Positions 25,605 through 34,716 of a stretch of 64,000 nucleotides of DNA are shown piece by piece. This stretch comes from Erythrobacter sp. HKB08. Lineage in GTDB: Bacteria > Pseudomonadota > Alphaproteobacteria > Sphingomonadales > Sphingomonadaceae. The translations under genes and the position numbers were made by a program. The DNA lies in the NCBI RefSeq assembly GCF_004114695.1, contig NZ_CP035310.1:1409501-1473500 (forward strand), written 5' to 3'. Every line of letters begins with the position of its first letter. The first letter of the stretch is position 1. Below the pieces are notes generated by a model that searched no databases, was not told where the DNA came from, and was given only the letters and a program-made list of their open reading frames with translations.

Positions 25605-26138
25605 ATGTTCCACCGCACCGAAAGGCTGCTGCTGCGGCCGATCTGGCAGGAAGACTGGGAAGCCATCTACGGCGGGATCGCCGACGAGGGCGTCGTGCGC
25701 AACCTTGCGCGCGCGCCGTGGCCCTATCGAGCCGACGATGCGAAAGCTTTCGTGGAACTTCCGCAGGACCAGATGTCGCCGCGTTTCCTCGTCACCCGCG
25801 CCCGCGATGCCGCGCTTGTCGGATGCATCGGCATCGACCGTTGCGGCGATGATGTCGAACTCGGCTACTGGATCGCACGCCAGCACTGGGGGCAGGGCTA
25901 TGCCACCGAGGCTGGACGCGGCGTGATCGAGATCGCCCGGATGCTCGGCCATGACGCTCTGGTTGCGAGCCACTTCCTCGACAACCCGGCTTCGGGCCGC
26001 GTGCTGACCAAGCTCGGTTTCGAGCCGACCGGTGCGATCAGGCCGCGCCACAGCTGCGGTCGCGGCGAGGAATCGCTGACGGCCGAATACAGGCTCGAAC
26101 TGGCGGAACGGCCGAGCATGCCGCGCCAGGCAGCCTGA
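25605..26138 (+). CDS. GNAT family N-acetyltransferase (RimJ/RimL-like)
   Basis: 177 residues. TERLLLRPIWQEDWEAIYGGIAD is the typical RimJ/RimL-group opening. DVELGYWIARQHWGQGYATEAGRGVIEIA contains the acetyl-CoA-binding motif A (QGYATEA). HFLDNPASGRVLTKLGFEPTG gives the asparagine motif. Acceptor substrate unknown. ATG 25605 has AGGAG 8 nt upstream; GTG 25596 would overlap that ribosome site, so 25605 is preferred. Confidence 0.9.
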   Translation: MFHRTERLLLRPIWQEDWEAIYGGIADEGVVRNLARAPWPYRADDAKAFVELPQDQMSPRFLVTRARDAALVGCIGIDRCGDDVELGYWIARQHWGQGYATEAGRGVIEIARMLGHDALVASHFLDNPASGRVLTKLGFEPTGAIRPRHSCGRGEESLTAEYRLELAERPSMPRQAA

Positions 26139-26183
26139 CAAAGAAAAGGGCCCCCGCCAGATCGGCGAGGGCCCTTTTCTTTG
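26139..26183. terminator. Bidirectional rho-independent terminator
   Basis: Almost perfect long hairpin: CAAAGAAAAGGGCC with CCCGCC on the left, GGCG with GGGCCCTTTTCTTTG on the right, loop AGATC. The A-tract on one side and T-tract on the other let it end both the GNAT gene and the convergent gene at 26199. Confidence 0.88.
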
Positions 26184-26198
26184 TTGAGTTCCCGTGTC

Positions 26199-27074
26199 TT
26201 ACTCGGCGGGCATCAGAGCGTCGCTGAAGTCGCCTTCGTAGACCTTGATGAGCTCGCGGTCGTCGTGATCCCACGGGTGGAAGCCCGGCTTGAAGTAGGC
26301 AAGCCATGCCGGGAAGATGCGGCGAACCACGCCCGGCGAGACGGTGAGGTACTTGAACAGGCCCCAGCGCGCTTTCCAGCCGGTGATGCCGTCCTGTGCG
26401 AGCAGGTTGAGCGAATCGGTCCAGCGGTTGCGGAAGAAGTTCATCGTCACGATCAGCATCATCAGGCTGCGCAGCTTCCAGCGGCGGAACGGCTTCCAGT
26501 CGCGGGTCGCGTGGTTCCAGGTGTCGAATGCGACCCCCTTGTGCTCGACTTCCTCGACCGCATGCCAGCGCCACATGTCGCGCACTTCCGGATCGGCCTT
26601 CTCGAAATGCTTCGGGTTGGCGAGGAATTCATGCGCCATCATCGCCGTGTAGTGCTCGAGAGCCATGGTCGCGGCGAGATTGACGATCTCCGGGCGGCCC
26701 TTGTTCATTGCGAGCATTTCCTCGACGCGCTTGTCGATCGCCTTGATGTCGTAGCCGGCATCTTCGGCCAGCTTGTTGAAGGCGATATGTTCGCGCGTGT
26801 GGTTGATTTCCTGCTTCACGAAGGCGCGGATTTCGGCCGCGAGCTTCGGATCGGCGCCGTCGCGATGGGCTTTCACCGCCTCGATGAAGAAGGCTTCGCC
26901 GCGCGGGAAGGTCGCCGACAGGGCATTGTGCCACGCGGTGCCGAATGCGTCGCCCGCCCACCAGCGGTTGGGCGTGGTGCCGCGATTGAAACGCTCGTCG
27001 CGCACGACGATGTCGAGGTCGTCGGGCGTCGGGCTGGTGCGGGTTTCCGTATCGATCTTTGCAGGGGCGTTCAC
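26199..27074 (-). CDS. Predicted metal-dependent hydrolase (PF10118-type, ferritin-like)
   Basis: 291 residues. Four-helix metal-site pattern: EAFFIEAVKAH, KQEINHTREHIAFNKL, ATMALEHYTAMMAHEFL and WRWHAVEEVEHKGVAFD, giving Glu and ExxH pairs suited to a diiron centre. This matches what I recall of PF10118. Substrate unknown. It has its own promoter, with a palindromic operator over the -10 region, and a divergent TetR gene, so it is very likely the repressed target. It ends against a shared terminator. Confidence 0.85.
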   Translation of the reverse strand: MNAPAKIDTETRTSPTPDDLDIVVRDERFNRGTTPNRWWAGDAFGTAWHNALSATFPRGEAFFIEAVKAHRDGADPKLAAEIRAFVKQEINHTREHIAFNKLAEDAGYDIKAIDKRVEEMLAMNKGRPEIVNLAATMALEHYTAMMAHEFLANPKHFEKADPEVRDMWRWHAVEEVEHKGVAFDTWNHATRDWKPFRRWKLRSLMMLIVTMNFFRNRWTDSLNLLAQDGITGWKARWGLFKYLTVSPGVVRRIFPAWLAYFKPGFHPWDHDDRELIKVYEGDFSDALMPAE

Positions 27075-27089
27075 GAGTGGCTCCGTGTG

Positions 27090-27111
27090 TTACTGACACC
27101 AGTGTAAGTAA
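27090..27111. promoter_or_regulatory. Palindromic operator, likely for the adjacent TetR regulator
   Basis: 22-bp inverted repeat with half-sites TTACTnACAC and GTGTnAGTAA around a 2-bp centre; only positions 6 and 17 break the symmetry. It covers the -10 of the PF10118 gene promoter and ends 15 bp before that start codon, the position expected for repression. Confidence 0.7.
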
Positions 27112-27133
27112 GCTCTATTTACATAAATGTCAA
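27105..27133 (-). promoter_or_regulatory. Promoter of the PF10118-type gene
   Basis: On the minus strand TTGACA (27133-27128) and TACTTA (27110-27105) are separated by exactly 17 bp. The -35 is a perfect consensus. An AT-rich imperfect repeat TTTACATAAATGTCAA (27118-27133) overlaps the -35 and could be a second operator. Confidence 0.65.
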
Positions 27134-27284
27134 TAAGTGGGATGTCTTGCCGCATCGTTACCGCCGAGCGCGCAAAAGCCGCGGTTTTGCTTGGGGATAG
27201 TCGCCTTGCCTGAATTGGGCGGCAGGCGTAATCGATAGGCAGGCTGGCTCCGGCCGGCCGCATGAGGACGGGGAAAGACCACAC

Positions 27285-27881
27285 ATGGCGACTCGCAAGC
27301 GACTGACACCGGAAGAATCGCGCATGCTCGCGCTGCAGGCTGCACGTGCGCTGCTGATCGAAACGGGACCGCAGTCGGTAACGCTCAAGGCCGTCGCCCA
27401 GCGGATCGGTCGCACCCATGCGAACCTCTTGCACCACTTCGGCTCCGCCTCGGGCCTGCAGAAGGCGCTCGCGGCGCATCTGGCGGAAACCGTGTGCGAG
27501 ACGATCAAGGAAGCAGTGCGCGCCAGCCGTGCAGGCCTCGGTCATCCGCGCGAGGTGGTCGACCTGGCCTTCGATGCTTTCGACAAGGAAGGCGCGGGCG
27601 CGCTGGCGGGCTGGATGCTGCTGACGGGCAACGAGGACGCGCTCGACCCGATTGTCGAGACGATCCACCAGCTCGTCGACGAGATCGCCCCCGAAGAGGC
27701 CGAGACCCACGACGATGTCATGCGTATCCACGAGGAAACGCTGTCACTGGTGCTGCTGGCACTGGGCGACGCACTGATGGGTGCGGCGCTCGCCAAGTCG
27801 CTCGGCCTGCCGCGCGATGCCGCGCGGCGGCGTGCCGAAACAATGCTGGTGCGTTCGCTGGAAGCCTTCCAGCAGGCTTAA
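27285..27881 (+). CDS. TetR family transcriptional regulator
   Basis: 198 residues. The N-terminal helix-turn-helix is ALLIETGPQSVTLKAVAQRIGRTHANLLHHFGSASGLQKAL, the TetR pattern ending in LLHHFGSxxGL. The C-terminal ligand domain is all helical and acidic. Divergent from the PF10118 gene, whose promoter holds a 22-bp palindrome, so it probably represses that gene. Its stop shares the palindrome TTAA with the ygfZ stop on the other strand. Confidence 0.92.
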   Translation: MATRKRLTPEESRMLALQAARALLIETGPQSVTLKAVAQRIGRTHANLLHHFGSASGLQKALAAHLAETVCETIKEAVRASRAGLGHPREVVDLAFDAFDKEGAGALAGWMLLTGNEDALDPIVETIHQLVDEIAPEEAETHDDVMRIHEETLSLVLLALGDALMGAALAKSLGLPRDAARRRAETMLVRSLEAFQQA

Positions 27882-28612
27882 TCGCCGATCGCGGCTCTCT
27901 GCCACGCGGGCAGGGTGGCCGCATCGATGTCCTCGATCCGCAGATGGTCGATGGCCTTGCCGAGTTCGGGGTAGGCGGCCTTGCGCCGTTTCTCGTCCGA
28001 CGCCTCCAATGGCACCACGACCAGCCGGCGGTTCACTTTCTGCCGCCAGTTCATCCGCGCGGTATTCTCCTGCCCGATGTAGCAGCCCTTCTCGAACGAG
28101 ACGCCGTGCAGTTCGACCGCATTGGTCTCGAGCCAGAGAATGTCGCCAAGTTCCTCGCGCCCTTCCGGGACGCCGAGGAGCAGGCGATGCGCGAGCCATT
28201 CTGAGTCGGCTGCCTTGTCGTTCTCGCTGACCGGCGCCAGCCAGCGTTCACCGAGGTCCGCGAGGCGCGGATCGGCAGCGCCGCCGTCACCCGTCTGCTT
28301 GCGCCAGTGCACCGCCACGCCGGGATCGACCGCTATCTCGATCTTGCGACGCAGGCGGTAGAGTGAAAGGCGCTTCGCCAGCTCTTCCGCATGGGCCGCC
28401 TCGCAATCGAGCAGCAGTTCGCCGTCCCCTGCCGGCCAGACGAGGAAGTCGAACATCGTTTTTCCCTGCGCCGACAACAACGCCGCGTAGACGGGCAATT
28501 GCCCCTTCACGTCGTTGGTGACGAGGCCTTGGAGGAAATCGGCGATATCCTCATCCTCGCTAAGCGGCGTGAGGCGGATGATGGCGCGATCGAACAGGCG
28601 GGTTGCGGTCAT
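27878..28612 (-). CDS. ygfZ: Folate-binding protein YgfZ (GcvT-like)
   Basis: 244 residues. Signature VSFEKGCYIGQENTARM (K-G-C-Y-x-G-Q-E) with the reactive Cys. The N-terminal part has DIADFLQGLVTNDV and LLSAQGKTMFDFLVW. The family helps Fe-S enzyme maintenance with tetrahydrofolate. The start at ATG 28612 is preferred to TTG 28621. Confidence 0.92.
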   Translation of the reverse strand: MTATRLFDRAIIRLTPLSEDEDIADFLQGLVTNDVKGQLPVYAALLSAQGKTMFDFLVWPAGDGELLLDCEAAHAEELAKRLSLYRLRRKIEIAVDPGVAVHWRKQTGDGGAADPRLADLGERWLAPVSENDKAADSEWLAHRLLLGVPEGREELGDILWLETNAVELHGVSFEKGCYIGQENTARMNWRQKVNRRLVVVPLEASDEKRRKAAYPELGKAIDHLRIEDIDAATLPAWQRAAIGD

Positions 28613-28650
28613 GGGTGACAAATAGGCGGCGCCGCGCCTAAGGCAATCCC

Positions 28651-29481
28651 ATGTCTTCCCCGCATCAATTCGAGCAGGTCGTCTTTTCGGGCGGCGGGAT
28701 CCGGTGTTTCTGGCATGGCGGTTTCCTCAGCGAAGTCGGGGATTTCGACGCATTGCGACCCGACCGGGTGAGCGGTGTTTCGGGTGGTGCCCTCTCCGGC
28801 GCGGCGTGGATCGGCGGGGTCGAGAACGACCTTCGCGATCTGATGGGTGAGGCCTTCGACATGGCCGACAGCAATGTCGCTGCCGGCCGGAGCAATTTCA
28901 CCCCGCACCAGGAAATGTACCGCGCAGTCGTTTCGACGACGCTCGACGAGAAGGCGATCGATCGCATCTGCGACGGGCCGGACTTCCAGGTGCTGCTCGG
29001 CCTGCCTCCGCAGTGGATACCGTCGCATCTGGTCGCGGTCGTCATGGGCGTGGCCTACAAGCTCGACCAAGTGGTCAACGGGACGCCGCATCTCGATTGG
29101 CCGCGCTCGCTCGGCATGAAGAGCCTGCGTGTCGATGCGCGGCAGGCGGCGCGTGACGGCACTCTGGTCGACCTCATTTGCGCCGCGGCGACGATCCCGC
29201 CGGTGTTCGACGTTCCCGCGTGGGAAGGGCAGCGCGTGCTCGACGGCGGAATGGTCGACAAGGCGCCGCGACCCGAACCGGACGAGGGGCGCACGCTGGT
29301 CCTGTGCACCAGCATCTATCGTAACCTGCCGCAGAGCGATCGCTGCACCTATGTCCAGCCGAGCAGCGAGGTTGCCGCCGACAAGATCGACTTCACCGAC
29401 CGTTCCAAGATCACCCGCACGTGGGAGCAGGGTGAACGCGATGCGCGCGCATGGCTGGCGCAAGTGGCCGCTTCGCAGTAA
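28651..29481 (+). CDS. Patatin-like phospholipase family protein
   Basis: 276 residues. Oxyanion loop [15 protein letters not shown], nucleophile elbow [12 protein letters not shown] (G-x-S-x-G) and the dyad Asp in [11 protein letters not shown]. Lipid acyl hydrolase fold; substrate unknown. No signal peptide, so probably cytoplasmic. It is 10 nt upstream of pyrC, and divergent from ygfZ with 38 bp between start codons. Confidence 0.9.
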   Translation: MSSPHQFEQVVFSGGGIRCFWHGGFLSEVGDFDALRPDRVSGVSGGALSGAAWIGGVENDLRDLMGEAFDMADSNVAAGRSNFTPHQEMYRAVVSTTLDEKAIDRICDGPDFQVLLGLPPQWIPSHLVAVVMGVAYKLDQVVNGTPHLDWPRSLGMKSLRVDARQAARDGTLVDLICAAATIPPVFDVPAWEGQRVLDGGMVDKAPRPEPDEGRTLVLCTSIYRNLPQSDRCTYVQPSSEVAADKIDFTDRSKITRTWEQGERDARAWLAQVAASQ

Positions 29482-29491
29482 GCCGCGCGCC

Positions 29492-30526
29492 ATGACCGAA
29501 TCCCTCACGATCCGCCGGCCCGACGACTGGCATCTGCATTTCCGCGACGACGAAATGATGCGCGCAGTCGTGCCCTATACGGCGCGCCAGTTCGCCCGCG
29601 CGATCGTCATGCCCAATCTCTCGCCGCCCGTCACGACGGCTGCGGCCGCGGCTGCCTATCGCGATCGTATCCTTGCCGCCGTTCCCGAGGGCACGGACTT
29701 CACGCCGCTGATGACCTGCTACCTCACGGATGCGACCAATGCGGCCGATCTCGTGCAGGGCCACGCCGATGGCGTGTTCACTGCGGCAAAGCTCTATCCT
29801 GCGAACGCGACGACCAATTCCGCCCACGGCGTGACCGACATCGCCAATATCGAATCCGTGCTCGAGCGCATGGCCGAGGCGGGCGTGCCCCTATGTGTCC
29901 ATGGCGAAGTGACCGAGAGCGAGATCGACGTGTTCGACCGCGAGGCGGTGTTCATCGAACGCATCCTTGCTCCGCTGGTCGAGCGCCTGCCGGAACTGAA
30001 GGTCATTTTCGAGCACATCACGACAGAGGATGCCGTGCAGTTCGTCGACGCGGCTGGCGACAACGTCGGCGCGACGATCACGCCGCAGCACCTGCACATC
30101 AATCGCAATGCAATCCTCGTCGGCGGGATCAATCCGCATGCCTATTGCCTTCCCGTCGCCAAGCGCGAGAAGCACCGCCTCGCACTGCGCAAGGCGGCAA
30201 CGTCGGGTTCGGCGAAGTATTTCCTCGGCACCGACAGCGCGCCGCATGCGCGCGGGGCGAAGGAAAGCTCTTGCGGCTGCGCGGGCATCTTCAATGCGCC
30301 CTATGCGCTCGAGAGCTATCTGACGGTGTTCGAGGAAGAGGGCGCGATCGACCGGTTCGAGGCATTCGCGAGCGAGAACGGTCCGCGTTTCTATGGCCTG
30401 GCGCTCAACGAAACGCAGGTCACGCTGGAGAAGCGCGAGATCACCGTCGAGGACGAAATCGATGCGCTCGGCACGCCGGTCGTGCCGTTTCACGCAGGCG
30501 AAACCCTGCGCTGGGTTCTGCGCTAG
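29492..30526 (+). CDS. pyrC: Dihydroorotase (PyrC type)
   Basis: 344 residues, the length of E. coli-type Pyr[14 protein letters not shown] holds the zinc HxH pair. [17 protein letters not shown] contains the carbamylated Lys. VHGEVTE, FEHITT and [14 protein letters not shown] give the other metal and catalytic residues. Closes carbamoyl-aspartate to dihydroorotate. The long frame upstream is inside the patatin gene. Its stop shares CTAG with rarD. Confidence 0.96.
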   Translation: MTESLTIRRPDDWHLHFRDDEMMRAVVPYTARQFARAIVMPNLSPPVTTAAAAAAYRDRILAAVPEGTDFTPLMTCYLTDATNAADLVQGHADGVFTAAKLYPANATTNSAHGVTDIANIESVLERMAEAGVPLCVHGEVTESEIDVFDREAVFIERILAPLVERLPELKVIFEHITTEDAVQFVDAAGDNVGATITPQHLHINRNAILVGGINPHAYCLPVAKREKHRLALRKAATSGSAKYFLGTDSAPHARGAKESSCGCAGIFNAPYALESYLTVFEEEGAIDRFEAFASENGPRFYGLALNETQVTLEKREITVEDEIDALGTPVVPFHAGETLRWVLR

Positions 30527-31443
30527 GCCTTCGTCGGCGGGGTCGCCGCGCGTGCAGCCTTCGCCTTCGACCACATATCCCAGACGAACAGCGCCAGCGC
30601 TGCCCAGATCAGCAGGAAACAGGCGAGTTGCGCGGGCTTCAGCGGCTCATCGAAGACCGTCAGGCCGAGGATGAATACGATCGTCGGCGCGAGGAACTGG
30701 ATGAAGCCGAGCGTCGAATAGTTCATCCGCCGTGCGGCTACTGCGAACAGGAGCAGTGGCACTGCCGTCAGCACGCCGCCGAGGATGATGGCGAGGCTGA
30801 GCCACAGGTCTCCTCCGAAAGACGAGCCGGCAGGCGTTCCGGCATACCACCAGGCGACACCGGCGGCCGGGATCAGCAGGATCGCCGATTCGATTGTCAG
30901 GCCGGGCAGCGAGCCGACCGGCACCTGCTTGCGAAGGAGGCCGTATGTGCCGAAGCTCGCGGCAAGAGTCAGGCTGATCCACAAGGTGGTGAGCGCCCCT
31001 GCGGCGAGGATCGACACGCCGATCATCGCGATTGCTACGGCGGCCCATTGCTTGGTCGAAAGCTTCTCGCCCAGCAGCAGCGTGCCGAGCAGCACGTTGA
31101 CCAGCGGGTTGATGTAATAGCCGAGGCTCGCCGCATAGACGTAAGTGTTCTGGATCGCCCAGATATAGACCACCCAGTTGACTGCGATCAGCGCCGCGCT
31201 CGCGGTCAACACCAGTAGGCTGCGCCTGTCGCGCAGCGCGGCGCGAAGGTCTGGGCCCTGCTTGCGGAACGCGACGATCAGCAGGCAGAGCGGGAGCGTC
31301 CAGATGATTCGCCAGCCGACGAACTCGAACGGCGGCACCACCTTCACGAGAATCAGGTAGAGTGGCAGGAAACCCCAGATGACATAGGCGCCCAGTGCGG
31401 CAGTCAGGCCGGAAGGGGGCTTTTCGGTGGGCCTGTCATCCAT
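30523..31443 (-). CDS. rarD: RarD-type EamA family permease
   Basis: 306 residues, ten membrane segments. The RarD-specific opening [31 protein letters not shown] (residues about 18-48) and [26 protein letters not shown] are present. [20 protein letters not shown] is the second EamA repeat end. Drug/metabolite superfamily; the E. coli homologue is linked to chloramphenicol sensitivity. Substrate unknown. Start chosen at ATG 31443 (MDDRPTEK). Confidence 0.9.
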   Translation of the reverse strand: MDDRPTEKPPSGLTAALGAYVIWGFLPLYLILVKVVPPFEFVGWRIIWTLPLCLLIVAFRKQGPDLRAALRDRRSLLVLTASAALIAVNWVVYIWAIQNTYVYAASLGYYINPLVNVLLGTLLLGEKLSTKQWAAVAIAMIGVSILAAGALTTLWISLTLAASFGTYGLLRKQVPVGSLPGLTIESAILLIPAAGVAWWYAGTPAGSSFGGDLWLSLAIILGGVLTAVPLLLFAVAARRMNYSTLGFIQFLAPTIVFILGLTVFDEPLKPAQLACFLLIWAALALFVWDMWSKAKAARAATPPTKA

Positions 31444-31549
31444 TCGCGCGGCCTTACGAGCGCTTCGTGCGGGCGGCAAGCATCGGCTCGTCGCGCGAAA
31501 ATATTCGTTTCGTCGCAGCTTTCCAAAGCTGACAGCCGCGTTGCATTCC

Positions 31550-31577
31550 GTTCAGGAAAGCGGTCCTAAGCCTGAAC
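31550..31577. promoter_or_regulatory. Inverted repeat upstream of the glycine-zipper gene
   Basis: GTTCAGG (31550-31556) and CCTGAAC (31571-31577), 14 bp apart, 60 bp before the start at 31638. It could be an operator or an mRNA hairpin; no regulator is evident nearby. Confidence 0.3.
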
Positions 31578-31637
31578 GCACCGGACGACACGACCTTCCT
31601 TGGCCAATCGCCCGCTCAGAAAGCGAAGGACCAGACA

Positions 31638-32108
31638 ATGACTGCTAAGAAATTCAAATTCGCCGCCATCGCGCTTACCGCTCCGGCACTTGCAATGGCC
31701 GCGCCGATGGCCAGTGCGGCACCCGTCCAGCCGGGCGTTTCGACCCATGCCTACGCGCATGGCAATGCCGACGTGTACGAGACGGCCAACCACGACCGTG
31801 GTCGCAAGCGCGGCTGGCAGCGTGGCCGCGGCAACCCGCACCGCTACGACCGCGATTACCGCTACAACGATGGGTATTACGGTGAGCCGGTGTACCGCGA
31901 CACCCGTATCTGGCGCGGCCGCGACGGCAATTACTACTGCCGCAAGGAAGACGGCACGACCGGTCTCCTGATCGGTGCAGGCGTCGGCGCGCTGATCGGC
32001 CATGAAGTCGCAGGCCGCGGCGACCGCACGCTCGGTGCCATCCTCGGTGCCGCCGGTGGTGCGATCCTCGGCCGCGCAATCGACCGCAGCAACACGCGCT
32101 GCCGCTAG
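31638..32108 (+). CDS. Glycine-zipper 2TM domain envelope protein
   Basis: 156 residues. Signal peptide about 1-27 (FAAIALTAPALAMAAPMASA). The middle is Arg/Tyr/Asp/Gly-rich (RYDRDYRYNDGYYGEP). The C-terminal hairpin TGLLIGAGVGALIGHEVAG and LGAILGAAGGAILGRAID is the glycine-zipper 2TM motif, as in SlyB/Rickettsia 17-kDa antigen proteins, but without a lipobox. A Cys pair (YYCRK and NTRCR) may form a disulphide. Outer-membrane-associated role inferred. The intergenic stretch before it (194 bp) holds an inverted repeat; a terminator follows. Confidence 0.88.
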   Translation: MTAKKFKFAAIALTAPALAMAAPMASAAPVQPGVSTHAYAHGNADVYETANHDRGRKRGWQRGRGNPHRYDRDYRYNDGYYGEPVYRDTRIWRGRDGNYYCRKEDGTTGLLIGAGVGALIGHEVAGRGDRTLGAILGAAGGAILGRAIDRSNTRCR

Positions 32109-32171
32109 GCAAATCAAGAACTTCGGCTGTCCCCACCAACAGTCGGGGCGCGACTTCCGGGTCGCGGAAGG

Positions 32172-32204
32172 CACCCGGTCGCTCACAAGGCGGCCGGGTG
32201 TTTT
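32172..32204 (+). terminator. Rho-independent terminator after the glycine-zipper gene
   Basis: CACCCGG.CGC pairs with GCG.CCGGGTG around TCACAAG, followed directly by TTTT. It lies 64 nt after the stop codon. Confidence 0.8.
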
Positions 32205-32254
32205 CATATTCGTGCTTGGCGGGAAATTAACCGTCGCAAAGCTATGCGCGGGAA

Positions 32255-32986
32255 ATGGTTTGCCTCAGCCGAACCACGACCATTCGCCTTGCCTGCCTAT
32301 CCCTCGGATTGGCGGGCCTTTCGGCATGTGCGGACGAGGCAGCGCAAGACATCGCGCCGGAGACCGATCCGATCGTCCAGCGCGCATTGAACGATCCGCT
32401 GATGATCGAGCCAGATCTCGCGTCGCAGAACCTCGGCAACAGCGCGCTCGAATTCGATATCGGCCACCCGCTTCCCCCGGAGAACGACGGGCCCGCTGCC
32501 GTGCTCGCCGCGCGCGAGGAAGCGTTTGCAGTGCTTGGGGGCAGTTCGGGCCTCAAGGATTTGCCCGCTAGCGGGAGTGAGGTTGAACTCGCCGAAGCGG
32601 AGGCCTTCGACACTGTGGGGCGCCTCGACCGGCTCTCAATATCCAAAAGCTGTGAAGCGCAGCTTCGCTTCTCCGGAACCTGGGTCGCCAGACTGCCGGA
32701 GCGCCTGCAGCCGTTCCCGCGAGGGAGTACGAAAGAGGCCATCGGTAGCGCTACAGGAAATTGCCGTGCGGTTGCTGCTCTCTACCTGACGCCGGTGCCG
32801 ATCGAGGATGTCTTGCGCTACCACTTCAGCAGGCTCGACGAAGGCGGGGCAAGGGCGAGCTATACCAAAGGCGAGACGTGGCATTCGTTGACCGGCAGTA
32901 TCGACGGTGGCCGCTATGAAATCACCGCGCGTGAGTTGCCTTCCGGCTTGGCCGAAGTCGGAATCGCCTATCTGGGCGCTGCCTGA
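32255..32986 (+). CDS. Putative lipoprotein of unknown function
   Basis: 243 residues. N-terminal signal with lipobox GLSAC (Cys25). The acidic N-terminal third contains a stretch ALNDPLMIEPDLASQN seen, as I recall, in other sphingomonad lipoproteins. The rest has four Cys-containing or beta-type segments (KSCEAQLRFSGTWVARLPERL, GNCRAVAALYLTPVPIEDVLRYHF). No named domain recognised. Its stop TGA directly abuts the astD stop on the other strand (TGATCA). Confidence 0.75.
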   Translation: MVCLSRTTTIRLACLSLGLAGLSACADEAAQDIAPETDPIVQRALNDPLMIEPDLASQNLGNSALEFDIGHPLPPENDGPAAVLAAREEAFAVLGGSSGLKDLPASGSEVELAEAEAFDTVGRLDRLSISKSCEAQLRFSGTWVARLPERLQPFPRGSTKEAIGSATGNCRAVAALYLTPVPIEDVLRYHFSRLDEGGARASYTKGETWHSLTGSIDGGRYEITARELPSGLAEVGIAYLGAA

Positions 32987-34402
32987 TCAGCCGTTGGAAA
33001 GGCCGACGCCGATAGTGGCGCGCGGCTGGTCCATTTCGGTGCTCGCAACCGGATAGGCGCAATAGTCAGCCGCGTAATACGCAGCCGGACGATGATTGCC
33101 CGAAAGGCCGAGCCCGCCGAACGGGGCCTTGGAGGAAGCGCCGCTCGTCGGGCGGTTCCAGTTCACGATGCCCGCGCGGATATTGGCCCAGAAGCGGTTG
33201 TAGTCCTGCGGGCTGCCGCCGATCAGCGAGGCGGACAGGCCGAAGCGCGTGCGGTTCGCTTCGGCAATCGCCTGGTCGAAGTCCTTCACGCGGATGACCT
33301 GCAGCAGCGGGCCGAACAGTTCGACATCGGGCCGGTCGGTCATGTCGGTCGTGTCGACGATACCCGGCGTAAGGAACGGCAGGTCGTCGTTCGGGCGCGT
33401 CATGTGACGGATCGCCTTGCCGCCGTTCGAGAGGAAATAGAGGAAACTCTCGACCAGCTGGTCGGCGGCTGCATTGTCGATCACCGGTCCCATGAAGGGA
33501 GCCGGATCGGCGAATGGTTCGTCAACGATCAACCGGCTGACGAGCGATTTCACCTCGTCGACGATCGGCGCATACATGCTGTCCTTGACGATCAGCCTGC
33601 GCGCAGCGGTGCAGCGCTGGCCCGCCGTCATGAAGGCGGACTGCACGATCAATGTCGCCGCGTCGGTCACCTTGGGCGTGTCGATGACGACGATCGGGTT
33701 GTTGCCGCCCATCTCGAGCGCGACGATCTTGCCCGGATTGCTCGCGAGCTTGCGATTGATCGCGATGCCGACCTGGACGGAGCCGGTGAAGAGCACGCCG
33801 TCGACGCCGCGATGGGCGACCAGCGCCTTGCCCTCTTCCGGGCCACCGACGAAGAACTGCGCGACCGCTGCCGAGATACCGGCGCGGTTGAAGCACTGCA
33901 TCAGCAGCTCGCCGGTCGCGGGGGTCTTCTCGCTCGGCTTGAAGATGACGACATTGCCAGCGATCAGCGCGGGGATGATGTGCCCGTTCGCAAGGTGGGC
34001 GGGGAAATTGTACGGGCCGAGGACCAGCATCACGCCATGCGGCTTGTGCCGCACCGCAGCGGTGCCCTGCAGCGCGCTGTCGAGCTTCTTCTGGCCGGTG
34101 CGCTCCGCATAGGCGGTGACCGAGATATCGACCTTCGCGATGACCGATTCCACCTCGGTGCGGGCTTCCCACAGCGGCTTGCCCGTTTCGCGCGCGATCA
34201 TTTCGGCGAGCTTGTCGAAATCCTTGCGAACTTCGTTGGCGAAGCGGCGGCATAGCTCGATACGCGTGGCGAGCGGCTGCGCCGCCCAAGCAGGCCAGGC
34301 ACGACGCGCACGGTCGACTGCCGCATCGACATCACCGACCTTGCCGCGCCACAGTTCTTTACCTGTAGCCGGCTCGTAAGAGACAATCTCGCTTGCCGTC
34401 AC
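32987..34402 (-). CDS. astD: Succinylglutamic semialdehyde dehydrogenase (AstD-like)
   Basis: 471 residues from GTG 34402 (VTASEIVSYEPATGKELW), with GGGGAA about 9 nt upstream. ALDH superfamily: LVLGPYNFPAHLANGHIIPAL, NAD-binding FTGSVQVG, catalytic Glu in ALEMGGNNP and Cys in TAGQRCTAARR. GPYNFPAHLANGHIIPALIAGN is the block I associate with AstD. It would oxidise N-succinylglutamate semialdehyde in the arginine succinyltransferase pathway, but no other ast gene is in the window. An ATG start at 34507 or 34537 would add a low-quality, basic extension. Confidence 0.87.
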   Translation of the reverse strand: MTASEIVSYEPATGKELWRGKVGDVDAAVDRARRAWPAWAAQPLATRIELCRRFANEVRKDFDKLAEMIARETGKPLWEARTEVESVIAKVDISVTAYAERTGQKKLDSALQGTAAVRHKPHGVMLVLGPYNFPAHLANGHIIPALIAGNVVIFKPSEKTPATGELLMQCFNRAGISAAVAQFFVGGPEEGKALVAHRGVDGVLFTGSVQVGIAINRKLASNPGKIVALEMGGNNPIVVIDTPKVTDAATLIVQSAFMTAGQRCTAARRLIVKDSMYAPIVDEVKSLVSRLIVDEPFADPAPFMGPVIDNAAADQLVESFLYFLSNGGKAIRHMTRPNDDLPFLTPGIVDTTDMTDRPDVELFGPLLQVIRVKDFDQAIAEANRTRFGLSASLIGGSPQDYNRFWANIRAGIVNWNRPTSGASSKAPFGGLGLSGNHRPAAYYAADYCAYPVASTEMDQPRATIGVGLSNG

Positions 34403-34716
34403 TTTGGCAGGTTCCCCATCATTTCTGTTTTTCGCGACCTTACCCTGCCGCGTTGCAGTCGCTTCTATAGCTTTAGGCGCGCGCGTCAAACGCGGAGAAC
34501 CGGCCATAGGGACGGCTAATCTTCGCACCACATCCATGGCATGGACGGTGAGCCTTCCCGACCGCAATTTCCAATCCGTCGAAGCAAGCGGGTCAGGGGA
34601 GGGCCCTTCGCAGGCATGCGGGACTTCTGCCCTGATTCCGGAACCGAAATTGCGCGCGCCCTTCGCACCGGCGGGCGGCACCGGATTTGTGCGAAACGAG
34701 GGAAGGTAAGTCACAC
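34403..34716. other. 314-bp region without a gene, between astD and the autotransporter
   Basis: Divergent intergenic region. It must contain the promoters of astD (minus) and of the YadA-like gene (plus). I see no clear -35/-10 pair, no terminator and no RNA gene. If astD starts at ATG 34507 or 34537 the gap is shorter. Confidence 0.5.
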
